Positions 32,358 through 44,813 are shown, counted from the stretch's first letter. The stretch: 64,000 nt of DNA from Adiantum capillus-veneris (GCA_014529385.2 CM043944.1:51471768-51535767), one strand, 5' to 3'. The notes: a model not told the origin generated them from the letters alone. Numbers and translations: made by a program.

Positions 32358-32679
32358 TACACACACACACAAGGAGGTGAAGAAGAAGAAGATGGAGATG
32401 GAGATGGAGATGGAGCAAGAGCACTCTTCTATTGCACAAATGAGAGAATGAGTGAATTTTAGGTTTAGTTGGCTTTTATATGAGCTCACCCCATTCACAC
32501 TTGGGCGCCCATGCTTAACCAACTAATCCCTTGAATGTCCCAGTTAGAGTGCGCCTCTCATCGGCGATCACTCTTACCCTTTTCCTATTGGTCCGACAAG
32601 CCCGGTACCTGACTCTACCAAATACATAATACACGTCCGTCGTAGGTGATGGGGTGTCCGTGAGCCGTGAGGGTTAACA
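32053..32679 (-). repeat. Gypsy G1 5' LTR
   Basis: It is about 97% identical by eye to 18700-19334 outside the CT tract (32296-32353). The right TSD TTCTA is at 32680-32684. Confidence 0.95.
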
Positions 32680-32684
32680 TTCTA

Positions 32685-33521
32685 GCATCCCAATAGGTTT
32701 AACAATAGTCCCATTGGCCATCTTTACCACTGTGTTTGTAGTCCCAAGTTAAGGTCTTCCCATAGATTCCCATTCATTTTTAGTTATAAATGCTAACCCC
32801 AACGTCACCATCAAGGATTCCCTTCACAGTTAATCCCTTGGTAGTGATTGGTATGGTCACATTGGATTTATCGCCTTCAAAGTATTGTCCCAACTTATTA
32901 ACAGGTATTTCAACAACACGGCTCTCATTTAGGTTGGGTTGTGAAAGTGTTCCTCCTCTATTGGCACCTCCCTAGATCCATCCATTTGTGCAAATTGTGG
33001 TAGCCTGACTTTCAGTTCTCCATTGAGGAAGGCTCGAAGAGCTAAGAATATATCAGGGTCTCCATATAGTTTAGACATGATGGTGGCTTCAATCCCTTGA
33101 CATGGGAAAGATGGAATCCCCATTTCTTCGATAGGGTCAGGTAATCCCTTTCTAAACATTCTCTCCAACAAGAAGGGAGTACGCCCACTTCCCAATGACT
33201 TGAAGTCACTTTCTTCTTGGATGACACTAGGTATGGCTAGTGGTCTATGGTCTTTGTGAGGTCACTGTGTCTGTAGGGCACACTGTGTCTATAATCTGGA
33301 TCTGCCTAGGTGTTGGTTCTAGGTCTCTTCTACCAAACTCATTAATTGCTCGACTCGCTTGATCTCCTCTATAGGGTTTGGGTAAGTTCTTATCTTCTTC
33401 TTGGGTTTCTTGGGTCATGGCCATTGTGGCTCATGATGATATCCCTTGGTTGTTTCTTTCCTAGTTATTTAGTTTGCATGGTCTCATTCAAATCAGAATC
33501 CTCTTCATCATCATTCATATA
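32685..33521 (-). pseudogene. Decayed Gypsy fragment, part 3 of the old copy
   Basis: It aligns with G1 at about 26730-27710 (protease and spacer between gag and protease), continuing the old copy after the G1 insertion. A deletion of about 100 bases and frameshifts are evident. It ends at the start of the Gypsy A LTR. Confidence 0.85.
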
Positions 33522-34332
33522 TGTCATAAAATATAATATCTAACTTTACCTAATGATTTTTTTATATTAAACTGATCATTTAATATAAGAAGATAAACGG
33601 GGAATAAGAGTTAGGATAGAGATATGTACTTCTATACCTATCTCAACAGGGGACCAAAAGTAGAGATGGTTGCATCTTAATAGGGGTCCAAAAGGAGAGG
33701 GTCTAGCAAAAAGCAATGTGCAATAAGTGCTTCTAGATTTACCTCAGCAAGGGACCAAGAGGAGAGATGGTTACATCTCAATAGGGGTCCAAAACGAGGT
33801 AGTCTATCAAAGAGAAACGTGCATCTAATGGAGCTTGAAAGACCTTAGGGTTAGCTTTATTTAAATACCTCCAAAAGTTAGTGTTAAAAAGTCTTTTGAC
33901 CTTAGGCAAGTTAGGATTGACCTTGAGGTGGGAACCCTACCCAAGCATGAGGTGCTTTTCGGCTTGCTAACTAAAGTCCTTAAAATGTTTGTGGGAACCT
34001 TGCCCAAAGCTTGAGGTGATTTTTATGCTTGATTGACTAAGTGCTTGAAGTATTCAATTCAAAGCAAATGACTTAAGAAGCATAAAAGACACATGTTCAA
34101 ATGATCCTCCACTAAGTGCTTGAAGTATTTAATTCAAACCAAATGACTTAAGAAACATAAAAGACACATGTTCAAATGATCCTCCACACGTGGCCCTCAT
34201 GACGTGCTTGAATCCTATTGGATAGGTTTTAAAGGGATCTAGTGAGAATTTAGATGCATAAAAAATAAATAATTAAGTTCTTTCTCTCAAAGAGGAAAAA
34301 GAGGACACATGTCCAAATGAAATAATTAAATA

Positions 34333-34387
<55 letters not shown>

Positions 34388-34422
34388 GTGGACCAAGTAT
34401 GAGAGGGGGGTATACTCCCCCC

Positions 34423-34453
<31 letters not shown>

Positions 34454-34976
34454 ACACATTCTCTCATTGTGTGGAGTGCAAAGTGCAAGAGTTCCATCTC
34501 CTTCTCCAAGCTTGTTGAGAAGTGAAGAGCCTACACCAACACTCTTGGCTATGGAATGCAAATCCAACCAATAGCCATGCTTCAATGCTTAAGCTTGCCA
34601 TCTTCTTCATCTTCAATACTATGCTATTATGCTATGCTAGGCAAGAAGAGTGATGATAAGTGAGTAACTATTTCTTTCTCCTAAGAATGATTCTCCTTCC
34701 TCTTCCCTACCCTCATTCCCCATTAGCTCTCTCCACCTTCGAAGGTGTTTGAGGCCTTGGGACTGAGGCTTGGGATAGTTAATGTTTTTTGCAAAGTTTA
34801 GGTCATGCTCGTGATACATGAAGCTCTCCATCTTCATAGCATCACCAAGGTCACAAGGAACACAAAGATTGTATTGTACCAAGTCTCTCTTGATGGGAGA
34901 TTCTATAATACAAACACCTTTTGAAGGAGGGACCGGCTCCAAGTAAATCCGGTCCTCAACTATTGTCATGTTCTCT

Positions 34977-35028
<52 letters not shown>

Positions 35029-35185
35029 AAAGTATTGTTCATTCCAAGTTAATTAAGTACTATGTTCATGTTGCTACCATCAATTAAGTTCACCCTCTAT
35101 GTTCTCAAAGTAATCTCACAAAAAATGCTCACTCTAATTCTCTTAATTCTGTTATTCTCAAAGCTCATAGGCCATTCCCATTAAA
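33522..35185 (+). repeat. Gypsy A 5' LTR
   Basis: It begins TGTCATAAAATATAATATC and matches 42039-42825, the inverted copy 36099-37690 and, more distantly, 42830-44409. It contains (GA)n at 34337-34386, a run of about 20 C (34418-34439), (CA)n after it, and (CT)n at 34980-35024. The end near 35185 is set by the following primer site. Confidence 0.85.
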
Positions 35186-35186
35186 T

Positions 35187-35198
35187 TGGTATGAGAGC
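35187..35198 (+). promoter_or_regulatory. Gypsy A primer binding site
   Basis: TGGTATGAGAGC differs by one base from the initiator-Met primer site TGGTATCAGAGC. Confidence 0.7.
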
Positions 35199-35598
35199 AT
35201 TTGGTTTCTCTTTTCTTGCTTAAGAAGAGAGGTCCTTAAGTTGCCTATTAATGGTTGATTTTGTTAATTATACTAAGGTAAGTGGGAGTGGGATCTATTA
35301 TCGGTTTTGCTGAGCCCACTATGTGGGATATGGTGCACACCTCGGGAGCTTGGTCTTAATAATGGGGTCTTTTTAAACTTGTCTACGGCTGTACCATTAT
35401 TGAACCATAAGAAGTTCGAAAGGAGCTACCCCTCGACAATTCTGCTATGTTAGACCCACTTCACTACTCTCTATAATTAACCAATTCGAGCCATGGGTAT
35501 AGATACTTAAGTGCTTAGTTTCAAAGGCTGAGAGGAGTAGCAACTAATGTGTTGAATTGCCAAAGGATACACTAAGTAAACACATAAGTATAATTAGC

Positions 35599-36827
35599 AT
35601 GGTTGACAATAACCAAGAGACTAGAATGAACATTGATAACTTTGATTTTTCACATGAAGGTGCTAATGATAATGTCCCCCATTTTTATCATTTATCTTGT
35701 TACTAGGTTGCATCAAGCGAAGGGCAACCCTACTTTGCAAATCGAAGCTACCCAAAAACTTCGTGCTTATGGGATTTCCCTTCCTCTCTAAGAGGAGAGA
35801 GACTTTAGGAGGCCTCTTGATAAAACTCCCAAAAGAAGACTCTCTCCAATAAGAGAGGAGGAATCCAAAGAACGAGAAAGAAGTGATTCCCTAAGTTTCT
35901 CTAAAGACGTGGGTCCATGAAGAAGGCAGTGTAGACTAACACCAACTCCTCCCAAGAGGAAACGGTCAACCCATAGTCGTTCTCCTCATCACTCCGAAAG
36001 GGAAGAGAGGAAACAAAGGAAGAAAAAGGCAAGAAAGAGGTCACTTCTTCTCCTTCTTCTTCACCTTCCTCCTCTTTCGACAAAAGCAAGAGTTATTCTG
36101 TAATGGAAATGGCCTATGAACTTTGAGAATAGCAGAATTAAGAAAATTAGAGTGAGCATTTTTGTGAGATTACTTTGAGAACTTGGAGGGTGAACTTAAT
36201 TGATGGTAGCAACATAAACATGGTACTTAATTAAGTTGGCATGAACAATACTTTTGCAAGAGAGAGAGTATTAGAGAACATGACAATACATGAGGACCGG
36301 ATTTACTTAGAGCCGGTCCCCCCTCCAAAAGGCATTTGTACTATAAATTCTCCCATCAAGAGAGAATTTGTTACAACACAATCTTTGTGTTCCTTGTGAC
36401 CTTGGTGATGCTATGAAGATGGAAAGCTTCATGCATCACGAGCTTAACATAAACTTTGCAAAAAGCATTAACTATCCCAAGCCTCAGTCCCAAGGCCTCA
36501 AACACCTTCGAAGGTGGAGAGAGCTAGCGGGGAATAAGGGTAGAAAAGAGGAAGATGAAACATTCCATAGGAGAAAGAAATAGTTCCTCACTTATCATCA
36601 CTCTTCTTGCTTAGCATAGTAATGAAGATGAAGAAGATGGCAAGCTTAAGCATTGAAGCATGGCTCTTGGTTGAATTTGCATTCCATAGCCAACAGTGTT
36701 GGTGTAGGCTCTCCACTTCTCCACAAACTTGGAGAAGGAGATGGAGCTCTTGCATTTTTCACTCCATACAATGAGAGAATGTGTATGTGTGTGTGGGAGA
36801 GTATACCCCCCCTCTCATGCTTGGTCC

Positions 36828-36875
<48 letters not shown>

Positions 36876-38580
36876 TTATTTTATTACTTCCTTTGGACAT
36901 GTGTCCTTTTTTTCCTCTTTTGAGAGAAAGAACTTAATTATTTATTTTTATGTATCTAAATTCTCATTGGACCCCTTTAAAACCTAACCAATAGCATTCA
37001 AGCACATCATGAGGGCCACATGTGGAGGATCATTTGAACATGTGTCTTTTATGCTTATCAAGTCATTTGGTTGAATGGTACACTTCAAGGATTTATTCAA
37101 TCAATCAAGCATGTGTCTTTTATGCTTCTTATGTCAATTGTTTTGAATTGAATACTTCAAGCCTTAGTCAATCAAGCACGGACATTCATGCCTCTTGAGA
37201 ACTTATCTTTGAATTTAACAGTTCAAAAACCTTAGTCATTTAAGCATAAAAATAACCTCAAGCTTTGGGCAAGGTTCCCACAACCACTTTAAGCGTCTTA
37301 GCACCTCATGCTTGGGTACGATTCCCACCTCGAGGTTATCCCTAGCTTGCGTAAGGTCAAAGGCCTTTTTAACACTAACTTTTGGAGGTCTTTAATGAAG
37401 CTAACCCTAAGGTCTTTTAAGCTCCATTAGGTAGCATTTCTCTGTGACAGACCATCTCTCATTTGGACCCCTTTACCATTGGCCCTAAGGTGTTTTAAGC
37501 TCCATTAGGTAGCATTGCTCTTTGACAAACCATCTCTCATTTGGACCCCTTTACCATGGCCCCGTGTTGGGATAGATCCGTAAGCACATGTCTATATTCT
37601 AACCCTTGTTCCCATTTATTATCCCACATTAAATGATCAGTTTAATATGAGAAAATCATTTGGGTTGGTTAGATATTAGATTTTATGACATATTCTCCTA
37701 GAGAATACAAGAGGAAAAGACATCACAAAACTTACCCTGCATGGCGAAGGTCCCAAAAGCTCAAGGAATTCAAAGAGGGAGGAAAGAGTATCTCTTTTCT
37801 CACCTACAATGGCACCTTTGGTGCCACCAACAAAGTATTGGCCTTCATCCAACAATTTGATGTGGCCTTTGGAGATGAGGGCTTCACGGAGTCCTCCAAG
37901 CTACACCATGTAGCTATGCACTTCCAGAAATCTGCTCATCAATGGTGGGCTAGCCTTCATGGCAACAGTGAAGCCCCAAAGACATGGAAAACTCTACAAG
38001 TTTCCATAATGAAGCAATTCCTTGCAAGCAATTCCAAGGACAAAGTGCTCACCGAATGGCGAAGTTTGAAGCTACTCTTCAACGAGTCTATCCACAAATA
38101 TGTAGACAAGTTTTGGGATTTACATCTCAAAGCTACGGTCTTTCAAAGGATAGACTTTCCCGAACAAAAGCAACAATTTTGTGCAGGATTACCTGATGAA
38201 AGGGTCGAGTATGTCAACTCATAATGACCTAGCACTATCACCGAAGTCATCCACCACACTGTGGTTGCTTCAAGGATCAATTTCCAACAAGGGGCGAGAA
38301 GAAATTTCAAGCCCATGGAAAACAAGGATCAAAATGAAGCTAAAGGGAAGAGCAATGCTCAAAACTCTTCCCAAGGAAACACCAACACCAACAACAACAA
38401 GGCCAAGAAGAAAGGAGATTACAAAGGTAAAAATAAGCTCTCTCTCAAAGAATTAGAGGCCTTTCATAAAGACCATAAATGCTTTAAGTGTGGGAAGCAA
38501 GGACTTGGTTATCATTCTTGCCCCAAAAGAAATATACGCAATGACTCTCCTAGAGCTTCCGTGGTTGAAGCTCCAAAAGA
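35599..38580 (+). pseudogene. Gypsy A gag, interrupted by a solo LTR
   Basis: The gag starts at ATG 35599 (MVDNNQE, like MVDNSKE of Gypsy B at 44814), breaks at the solo LTR (36099-37690) and resumes at 37691. The frame 37685-38224 contains the retrotransposon gag core (NGTFGATNKVLAF, HQWWASLHG, FWDLHLKA), and the zinc knuckle CFKCGKQGLGYHSC lies in another frame near 38480-38520. Stops and frame changes show it is not functional. Confidence 0.8.
36099..37690 (-). repeat. Solo LTR of the Gypsy A family, inverted
   Basis: The sequence TGTAATGG...TTATGACA is the reverse complement of the Gypsy A LTR. The duplication TATTC is present on both sides (36094-36098 and 37691-37695), proving an insertion followed by LTR-LTR recombination. 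Its (CT)n tract is at about 36831-36871. Confidence 0.92.
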
Positions 38581-38589
38581 GGATACTCA

Positions 38590-39040
38590 TTGCAAAGGCT
38601 CATTCCTTTGGAACATGATGCCTTCATCTTGTTTGACCCTGCCTCTACTCACAACTTCATATCAACAGAGTTGGACACTAAGTTGGGCATTCAAGCTTTT
38701 GAGATGGGAGATATTGTAACTGTCAATGCAGCTTTCAAGGGACAGCAAGCCTTTGTTACTCCCTTGATTGGTAAGTTGAGGCTTCATGTCCAAAGCTACG
38801 TCGTCAAAGAAGACTTTTTTTTATCTCTCCTCTCCAACATGAGGATGTTATCCTAAGGGCACCATGGTTCAACTGCATGGCTACCAACATGATGTTCCCT
38901 GAAAGGAGATTCTATTTCACCTACAAGGAAAAGAGCATGTACATAGATGCTAATGAGTTAGGAAACACCATATGCCTGGTAAATACGCTTGCTTTTGATA
39001 ATTCAATGAATGTGTGTAGTGCTCAAGTTGTGAAGCATGC
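38590..39040 (+). pseudogene. Gypsy A protease region remnant
   Basis: The frame 38590-38856 resembles the protease of Gypsy B (FILFDPAST, then LIGKLRLHVQSYVVKEDFF). The active-site segment reads DPAS instead of DPGS. Frames change near 38860. Sequence similarity to B ends at about 39040. Confidence 0.75.
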
Positions 39041-39466
39041 CGGTCTTTTCAGATTGGAGCCATGGTTTGCAAGATATGACCTCCCATTTTATTAAAAAAA
39101 ACTTTTTTCCCAGTCTTCTTCTACAGGCTTTACTTAACTGCCCCCGGACTCGATTTCCAAGCACTAAAAACTCACTGAAACTCCACCTTCCCGGCTCTAG
39201 CTACACTTGGCATCTCTGCATTTTGATCCGTTGGCACCCTTGAACCAAGGCCATCAAAACGGAAAAAAATCATCTGCAATTGCCCTTCCATTATCTACTG
39301 TCAACTTTGATCGATAATTACTCCACGTTGCAACCTCATATTCATATGCCATTGAGTCTGACTAGCTCCACATAGTGCATACTATCTTCGAGAACTTTGG
39401 CGAGACAAAAAAGATACCAGATCGCGCATTCTCCAATGTGAGCAAGTGGGCTCAGACCCGGCCCTC
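39041..39466. other. Filler sequence of unknown origin inside Gypsy A
   Basis: Here Gypsy A loses similarity to Gypsy B, whose RT core (about 46960-47660) is missing. The 425 bases match nothing else I can recognise in the window and have no long frame. They could be a captured host fragment or part of another element. Confidence 0.4.
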
Positions 39467-39699
39467 GTAAATTTTAGGTTTAATTGGCTTTTATGTGAGC
39501 TCACCCCATTCACACTTGGGCGCCCATGCTTAGCCAACTAACCCTAGCATGTTCGTGTTAGAGTGCACCTCTCATCGGCGATCACTCTACCTTTCCCTAT
39601 TGGACCGACAAGCCCGGTGCCTGACTCTACTTAAATAAATAATACGGTTACAGTGTCCGTCGTAGGCGATAGGGTGTCCGTGAGCCACGAGGGTTAACA
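39467..39699 (-). repeat. Truncated G1-family LTR fragment
   Basis: The segment matches the last 230 bases of the G1 LTR (plus coordinates about 19105-19334), up to the terminal TTAACA, with about 10% differences. The other 400 bases are missing, so it is a broken solo LTR. Confidence 0.85.
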
Positions 39700-41460
39700 C
39701 CTGGTAATCTTTCAAGTTGTGAAAGAAAATAAGCTTTTCATTAATCAAAAGAAAAGTGAATTTTTCCTACCAGAGATTCAATATTTAGGTCACATTATCT
39801 CTCAAGATGGTAAATGTATGAATCCATCAAAGTTGGAGGTAATAAAAGCATGGCCTAATCCAAGGAATCTACATAAGCTAAGAAGCTTTATTGGTATGTA
39901 TGCATACTATAGATGCTTCATAGAAAAATTCTCTCAAATAGCAGGACCATTGCATGACTTAACAAGGAAGAACGTTAAGTACTCATGGACTGCTAAAGAA
40001 CAAAATGCTTTTGACAAGCTCAAAGAGAAGCTTACCTCCCAACTAGTCCTTATGCTTCTGGATCTCTCAAAGCCATTTGAGTTCCAATGTGATGCTTATG
40101 ACGATTGCCTTGGAGCAGTTTTGCTTCAAGAAGGGCATGCCATAGCATATGAGAGTCGAAGGATCAATGTCGATAAACAGGTCTTGGGCATTTACAAACA
40201 AGAGCTTTTAGCTATTCTACATGCCTTAGACACATGGAAGCACTATCTCTTGGAGGCTCTATTCATCCTACGAATGGATCACAAAGCCTCAAGAAATTCC
40301 TGACGCAAACTAAGCTCTCTGACAAACAAATGAGGTGGAAAATTTTTCTTTCGCTGTTTATATTTCATATTGCTCACATTGCTGGCAAGCACAATCCAGT
40401 GGTCGATGCACTTTCATGACGGCCAAGGGCAAATGTGGTGTCTATAGCAACTCACAATGATCTATCTTTTGTGATATATGAGTGTGCTATTGTCCGAGAC
40501 TTTAAGTACGTAACTACAGCCTTTGCATTAGGGAAGAAAAAAAAAGAACCATTCACCTTGGAGGATGGTTATCTTCCAAACGACAGTAGGCTAAGTGTTA
40601 CTCACCCATACAATAAGAAAGTCATGTATGCATCCCATGCTTCTCCTTATGCGGGGCAAGGAGGATTTTCATAATCTATTCTTTGAGGAGTAGAAATGTA
40701 TTTGTGTTGTTCTACCATGAAAAGTAAACATACAAGAGTATGTTTCAAAATGCGTGGTGTACCAAAAATTGAAATTTGATCGAGGGAAGAAACTAGTAAT
40801 TTCTAGAAGGGTCTCTTTGAGAATCTTGGGGTAGATTAAATTTCTCTTTTGGCCTATCATCCACAAACGGATGACCAAAGTGAAATAACTAATCTAATGA
40901 TTCTTGAATCTACTAAAAGCCTATGTCATGGAAGTAGATCAACGTTCTCAATGAGAGAAGGACCTACCTCTTATAGAGTATGCGTACAATGACATTGTAC
41001 ATACTTCTATGGGGAAATCACCTTTTGAGGTTAAAGAGGGAAGATCCAAAAGTCCCTTACTGCTTAAAGTATATGGGAAGATCTTCGCTGTTGCTGATGA
41101 ATATAGCCGAGACTCACAAGAATATTTTCCAAAGATTAAAGAGGTTATATCCATCTCAAAGCAAAGGCAAAAAGGGCTGCTGCTAATAAGCACAGAAGAG
41201 CCTTAGACTTTAAGAAAAATAATTGGGTCTTGCTAAAGTTTCTCAAGGCTCATCTAAGGCATACTACAGGCAAGAAACATATGAGCCACCCAGAGTATTA
41301 TGCTAAAATATCAAAAAGATACTATGGTTCTTTTTTTAAAAAAAGTTAAGCCAATCAATGAGATGGCTTATTAGTTGAATTTGTCCAACCATTGGCTCAT
41401 TTACAATGCTAACCATGTGAGACTACTCAAGCCTTACAAAGGAGAGCCACAAAAATAACC
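39700..41460 (+). pseudogene. Gypsy A RT C-terminus, RNase H and integrase remnants
   Basis: The frame 39719-40303 covers the end of RT and RNase H (QYLGHIISQDG, FECQ-like DAYDDCLGAVLLQEGHA, ESRRI). The integrase follows in pieces to about 41460 with large internal deletions. The homologous part of Gypsy B (57797-58453) is much longer. Not functional. Confidence 0.8.
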
Positions 41461-41517
41461 AATAATTCAGGACCCACCAGAGATTGAAGATCAAGAAAGG
41501 TGTTGCAGCCCAAATCG

Positions 41518-41679
41518 ATTCTTCGACATGAAGACAAGGTACTAAGAAATGGTAAGATTGTCCAATTATATCTTGTTAAGTTTAAGAATTATCCTTTTAA
41601 AGATGCTATATGGATGCAAGAAACTTGGCTTAAGGATAATATGAACCTTGTCAATGCTTACAATGCTACACTAGAGTAA
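41518..41679 (+). pseudogene. Chromodomain of Gypsy A
   Basis: An open stretch encodes a chromodomain-like end of integrase: ILRHEDKVLRNGKIV, then YLVKFKNYPFKDAIW and ETWLKDN, stopping at TAA 41677-41679. The pattern YLVKWKGYP...A.W of chromoviruses is clearly retained. It would direct integration to modified chromatin. It is disconnected from the damaged integrase upstream. Confidence 0.8.
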
Positions 41680-42038
41680 GCAAATGAAAATGCAGTTTAA
41701 ATGAACAATGTTTTTATCTTATAGGACTCGTTCTCTTTCTTTTATTGTGCACAAAATCTAAGAAGTATGCATGCTTAGGATCATGTTTGTGGTGACGACG
41801 TCTCCTAAACACCAAGTAGAACTTGTTACTCTATTTTGGAAGTATGATATGGACTAAAGAGCACACATGCTTGCAGCAGCAAAGTCTCTCAAGGACCAAA
41901 TGGATTAGTCATCCATTCTGGAATGATGTCGTAGCGTAAAAAGGAATCCTCTACCCACTAAGAAACATGGACTAATGACTAGGATTTATCTTCTCTATCG
42001 CATAGTTGAGGACGACTATGATTTCAAGAGAGAGGTAA
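41680..42038 (+). other. Gypsy A 3' non-coding region
   Basis: About 360 bases after the chromodomain carry no frame. They end with the purine tract AAGAGAGAGGTAA just before the 3' LTR. Confidence 0.6.
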
Positions 42039-42829
42039 TGTCATAAAATATAATATCTAACTTTACCAAATGGTTTTCTCATATTAAACTGATCATTTAA
42101 TATGTGAAGATAAAAGGGGAACAAGAGTTAGGATATAGATATGTGCTTCTAGACCTATCTCAACAGGGGACCAAAAGGAGAAATGGTTGCATCGCAATAG
42201 GGGTCCAAAAGGAGACAGTCTACCAAAGAGCAATGTGCAATAAGTGCTTCTACATTTACCTCAGCAAGGGACCAAGAGGAGAGATGGTTACATCTCAATA
42301 GGGGTCCAAAAGGAGGTAGTCTATCAAAGAGCAACGTGCATCTAATTGAGCTTGAAAGACCTTAGGATTAGCTTCATTAAAAACCTCCAAAAGTTAGTGT
42401 TAAAGAGTCCTTTGACCTTATGCAAGTCAGGGCTGACCTTGAGGTGGGAACCCTACCCAAGCATGAGGTGCTTTTCGGCTTGCTAACTAAAGTCCTTAAA
42501 ATGGTTTTTATGTTTGATTGACTAAGTGCTTAAAGTATTCAATTCAAAGCAAATGACTTAAGAAGCATAAAAGACACATGTTCAAATGATCCTCCACTAA
42601 GTGCTTGAAGTATTCAATTCAAACCAAATGACTTAAGAAGCATAAAAAACACATGTTCAAATGATCCTCCACATGTGTCCCTCATGATGTGCTTGAATCC
42701 TATTTGATAGGTTTTAAAGGGGTCCAATGAGAATTTAGATGTATGAAAATAAATAATTAAGTTCTTTCTCTCAAAGAGTAAAAAGACGACACATGTCCAA
42801 ATGAAATAATTAAATAATACAAGAGAAGT
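42039..42829 (+). repeat. Gypsy A 3' LTR, truncated
   Basis: It matches the first 800 bases of the 5' LTR and stops where that LTR enters its (GA)n tract, at AATAATACAAGAGAAG. Gypsy B's LTR begins immediately after. The rest may lie beyond the window if B inserted here. Confidence 0.8.
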
Positions 42830-44409
42830 GCCATAATAACTAATACCTAATTCTCTTACATGATTTTCTCATGTTAAACTGATCATTTAATATGGGGAAG
42901 TGCCAAGGGAGAAAAAGCTAAAATATTGGTTAAGCTGGCAGACCGGCCACATTAGGGATCCAAAGGAGGGAAAATAGGGATCCAAAGGGGGGGCCATCTG
43001 CAAAAGAGAAATGCACAACAATGGGCTTTAAAGACCCTAAGGTTCAGCCCATTAAGACTTCCAAAATGCTAAGGTTCCAAAAATCAAAGGTTATGTCCAA
43101 TGGCTAAGCTTAGGAAAATTAGATGCTTTGTGTGTGTGTAAAAACAATTTCACAAATCCTACAAAGGAGGGGCCGAGCCTTGCAAGTAGGGGATGAGAGA
43201 GAAACTCACAAACACACACACAAGCTCCCTTTACACAAAGAGAATGAGGGACACATGTGAGCTCCCTAGCCCAGATGCCCACAAGGTGTACTCAAATCCT
43301 ATTGGATGGCCATGGAGGTGGACCAATGAGAATTAGACTAGAGTAAATCTAGTTTAATTAATTTAAAAACACTTAATAAAAGAACCAATAAGAATTAAGC
43401 TCTCTAGAAGACTATTGGACAGTCTCCCAAGGGGTCCAATGGCATTCAACACCCCAATGGCTTGCCTGATTCCTATTGGCCAGGAGACAAAGGGGTCCAA
43501 TGAGAGTTTAGTTGCATTAATTAATTACCTAAAGCTCTCACAAAAGGGGAAAGGGGAACACATGTCAGAAGGCTATCACTTATTCTCCTTAAATCCTATT
43601 GACTAAGCCTGGAGAGGCCCAATAGGGTGTGAGCATGAGCAAATAGCAAGAGGGGTCGACCAAGAGGGAGAGGGGTTTGATTTTCTCAAGGCATTATTGC
43701 ATACACACTCACAGTAGTCCATGTGTGGAGTAAATAGACTCTCTCTCTCCTTCTCAAGCTTTAATGGAAAGCTTATCACCTACTCCAAGCTTGTGAGAAG
43801 GGAAGCCTACACCAACAACTTTTGGCTTTGTGATGCAAATCAAACCAAGAGACAAGCTTCAATGCATTCTAATCTCCTCTACCATGCTAATTACTAAGCT
43901 AAGCTATGCTAATATGAGTGATTGTGTGAGGAGATGTACATCTTCTCGTAAGACTACTCCTTCCTTTCAATCTACTCTCATACCCCGCTAGCTCTCACCA
44001 TTTTCGAAGGTGTGTGAGGTCTTTGTTCTGAGACCGTGAGGGAATTGATGTGTTTTATAAGTGTTTTTCTTAGTGCTTGAAGCTTCCATCTTTATTGCAC
44101 TGGCTAGTATTGAAGGAACACAAAGAATTGTATTGTAAAATGTCTCTCTTGATGGGAGAAACCATAATACAAAGCCTTTTGGAGGGGGGGACGGCTCCAT
44201 GTAAATCCGGTCCTCAATTGCTGTCAATAGATTAATTTCTCTCACTTTTGAAGTATTGTTCATGCTATCTAACTAGGTGTTATGCTTTTTGTTGCTCTCT
44301 CCACCCAAGCACTCTTGTTGTTCCCATTAGGAATCTATTCTAATGAAATACTCACTATGTTCATGCTATTTTCCGCTACACACAAGTTACTAGGCCATTA
44401 AATATTACA
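42830..44409 (+). repeat. Gypsy B 5' LTR
   Basis: It starts TGCCATAATAAC and ends AATATTACA. It is diverged from the Gypsy A LTR but shares its start (AAACTGATCATTTAATAT), middle and end. PBS-like TGGTATTAGAGC follows at 44411-44422. Confidence 0.8.
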
Positions 44410-44813
44410 GTGGTATTAGAGCACAAGGTTTCTCTTTTCTTGCTCAAGAAGGGAGGTCCTCAAGCTAGCTATAAATGGTTGGCACTATTAATTGCATTTC
44501 AGTAAGTAGAATAGGGATTTTTCAGCCTTGCAGTGTGCCTACCTTTGTGCAGATAACAGAGCATCACCGTCGAGAGCTATGGTCTTAATAGTGGAGTCCT
44601 ACAGGGCACCACTATTGAGCTATTAGAAGCTTGACAGGAGCCGGTGTTATTTTGGTGTTGAACGACCCTCTCTTCTATTCCTTGCAATTAATGATATTTG
44701 AGCCATGGGTACAGTAGCATGAGTGCTTTTTCTAAAGGGGTAAAGAGGAGTAGCAACTAGGGTTTGAAGTGCCAAAGTACACATAAAAAATGTTACACCT
44801 AAAAGTTGTTAGA

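Larger units (their letters stand above)
18700..32679 (-). mobile_element. Gypsy G1, complete LTR retrotransposon with intact giant polyprotein
   Basis: This 14-kb minus-strand element has LTRs of about 630 bp at 18700-19334 and 32053-32679, TSD TTCTA on both sides, a tRNA-Asp type primer site and a purine tract. Its single 3080-codon frame holds gag, protease, RT, RNase H and integrase, plus a second protease-like domain after the integrase. No chromodomain is seen. A small ORF precedes gag and another follows pol. The LTRs differ by about 15 substitutions outside the CT repeat by eye, yet the long frame is unbroken. Confidence 0.95.
33522..42829 (+). mobile_element. Gypsy A, degenerate chromodomain-type element
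   Basis: A plus-strand element has a 1.66-kb 5' LTR, a primer site related to tRNA-Met, fragments of gag, protease, RT/RNase H and integrase, a chromodomain and a truncated 3' LTR. It contains an inverted solo LTR of its own family and a deletion filled with foreign sequence including a piece of a G1-type LTR. Every coding part carries stops or frameshifts. Gypsy B begins inside or at the end of its 3' LTR. Confidence 0.85.

Noticed and set aside
34418-34439. Poly-C run as a structural regulatory element
   Set aside because: It lies in an LTR microsatellite cluster, and its length may be unreliable in assembly.
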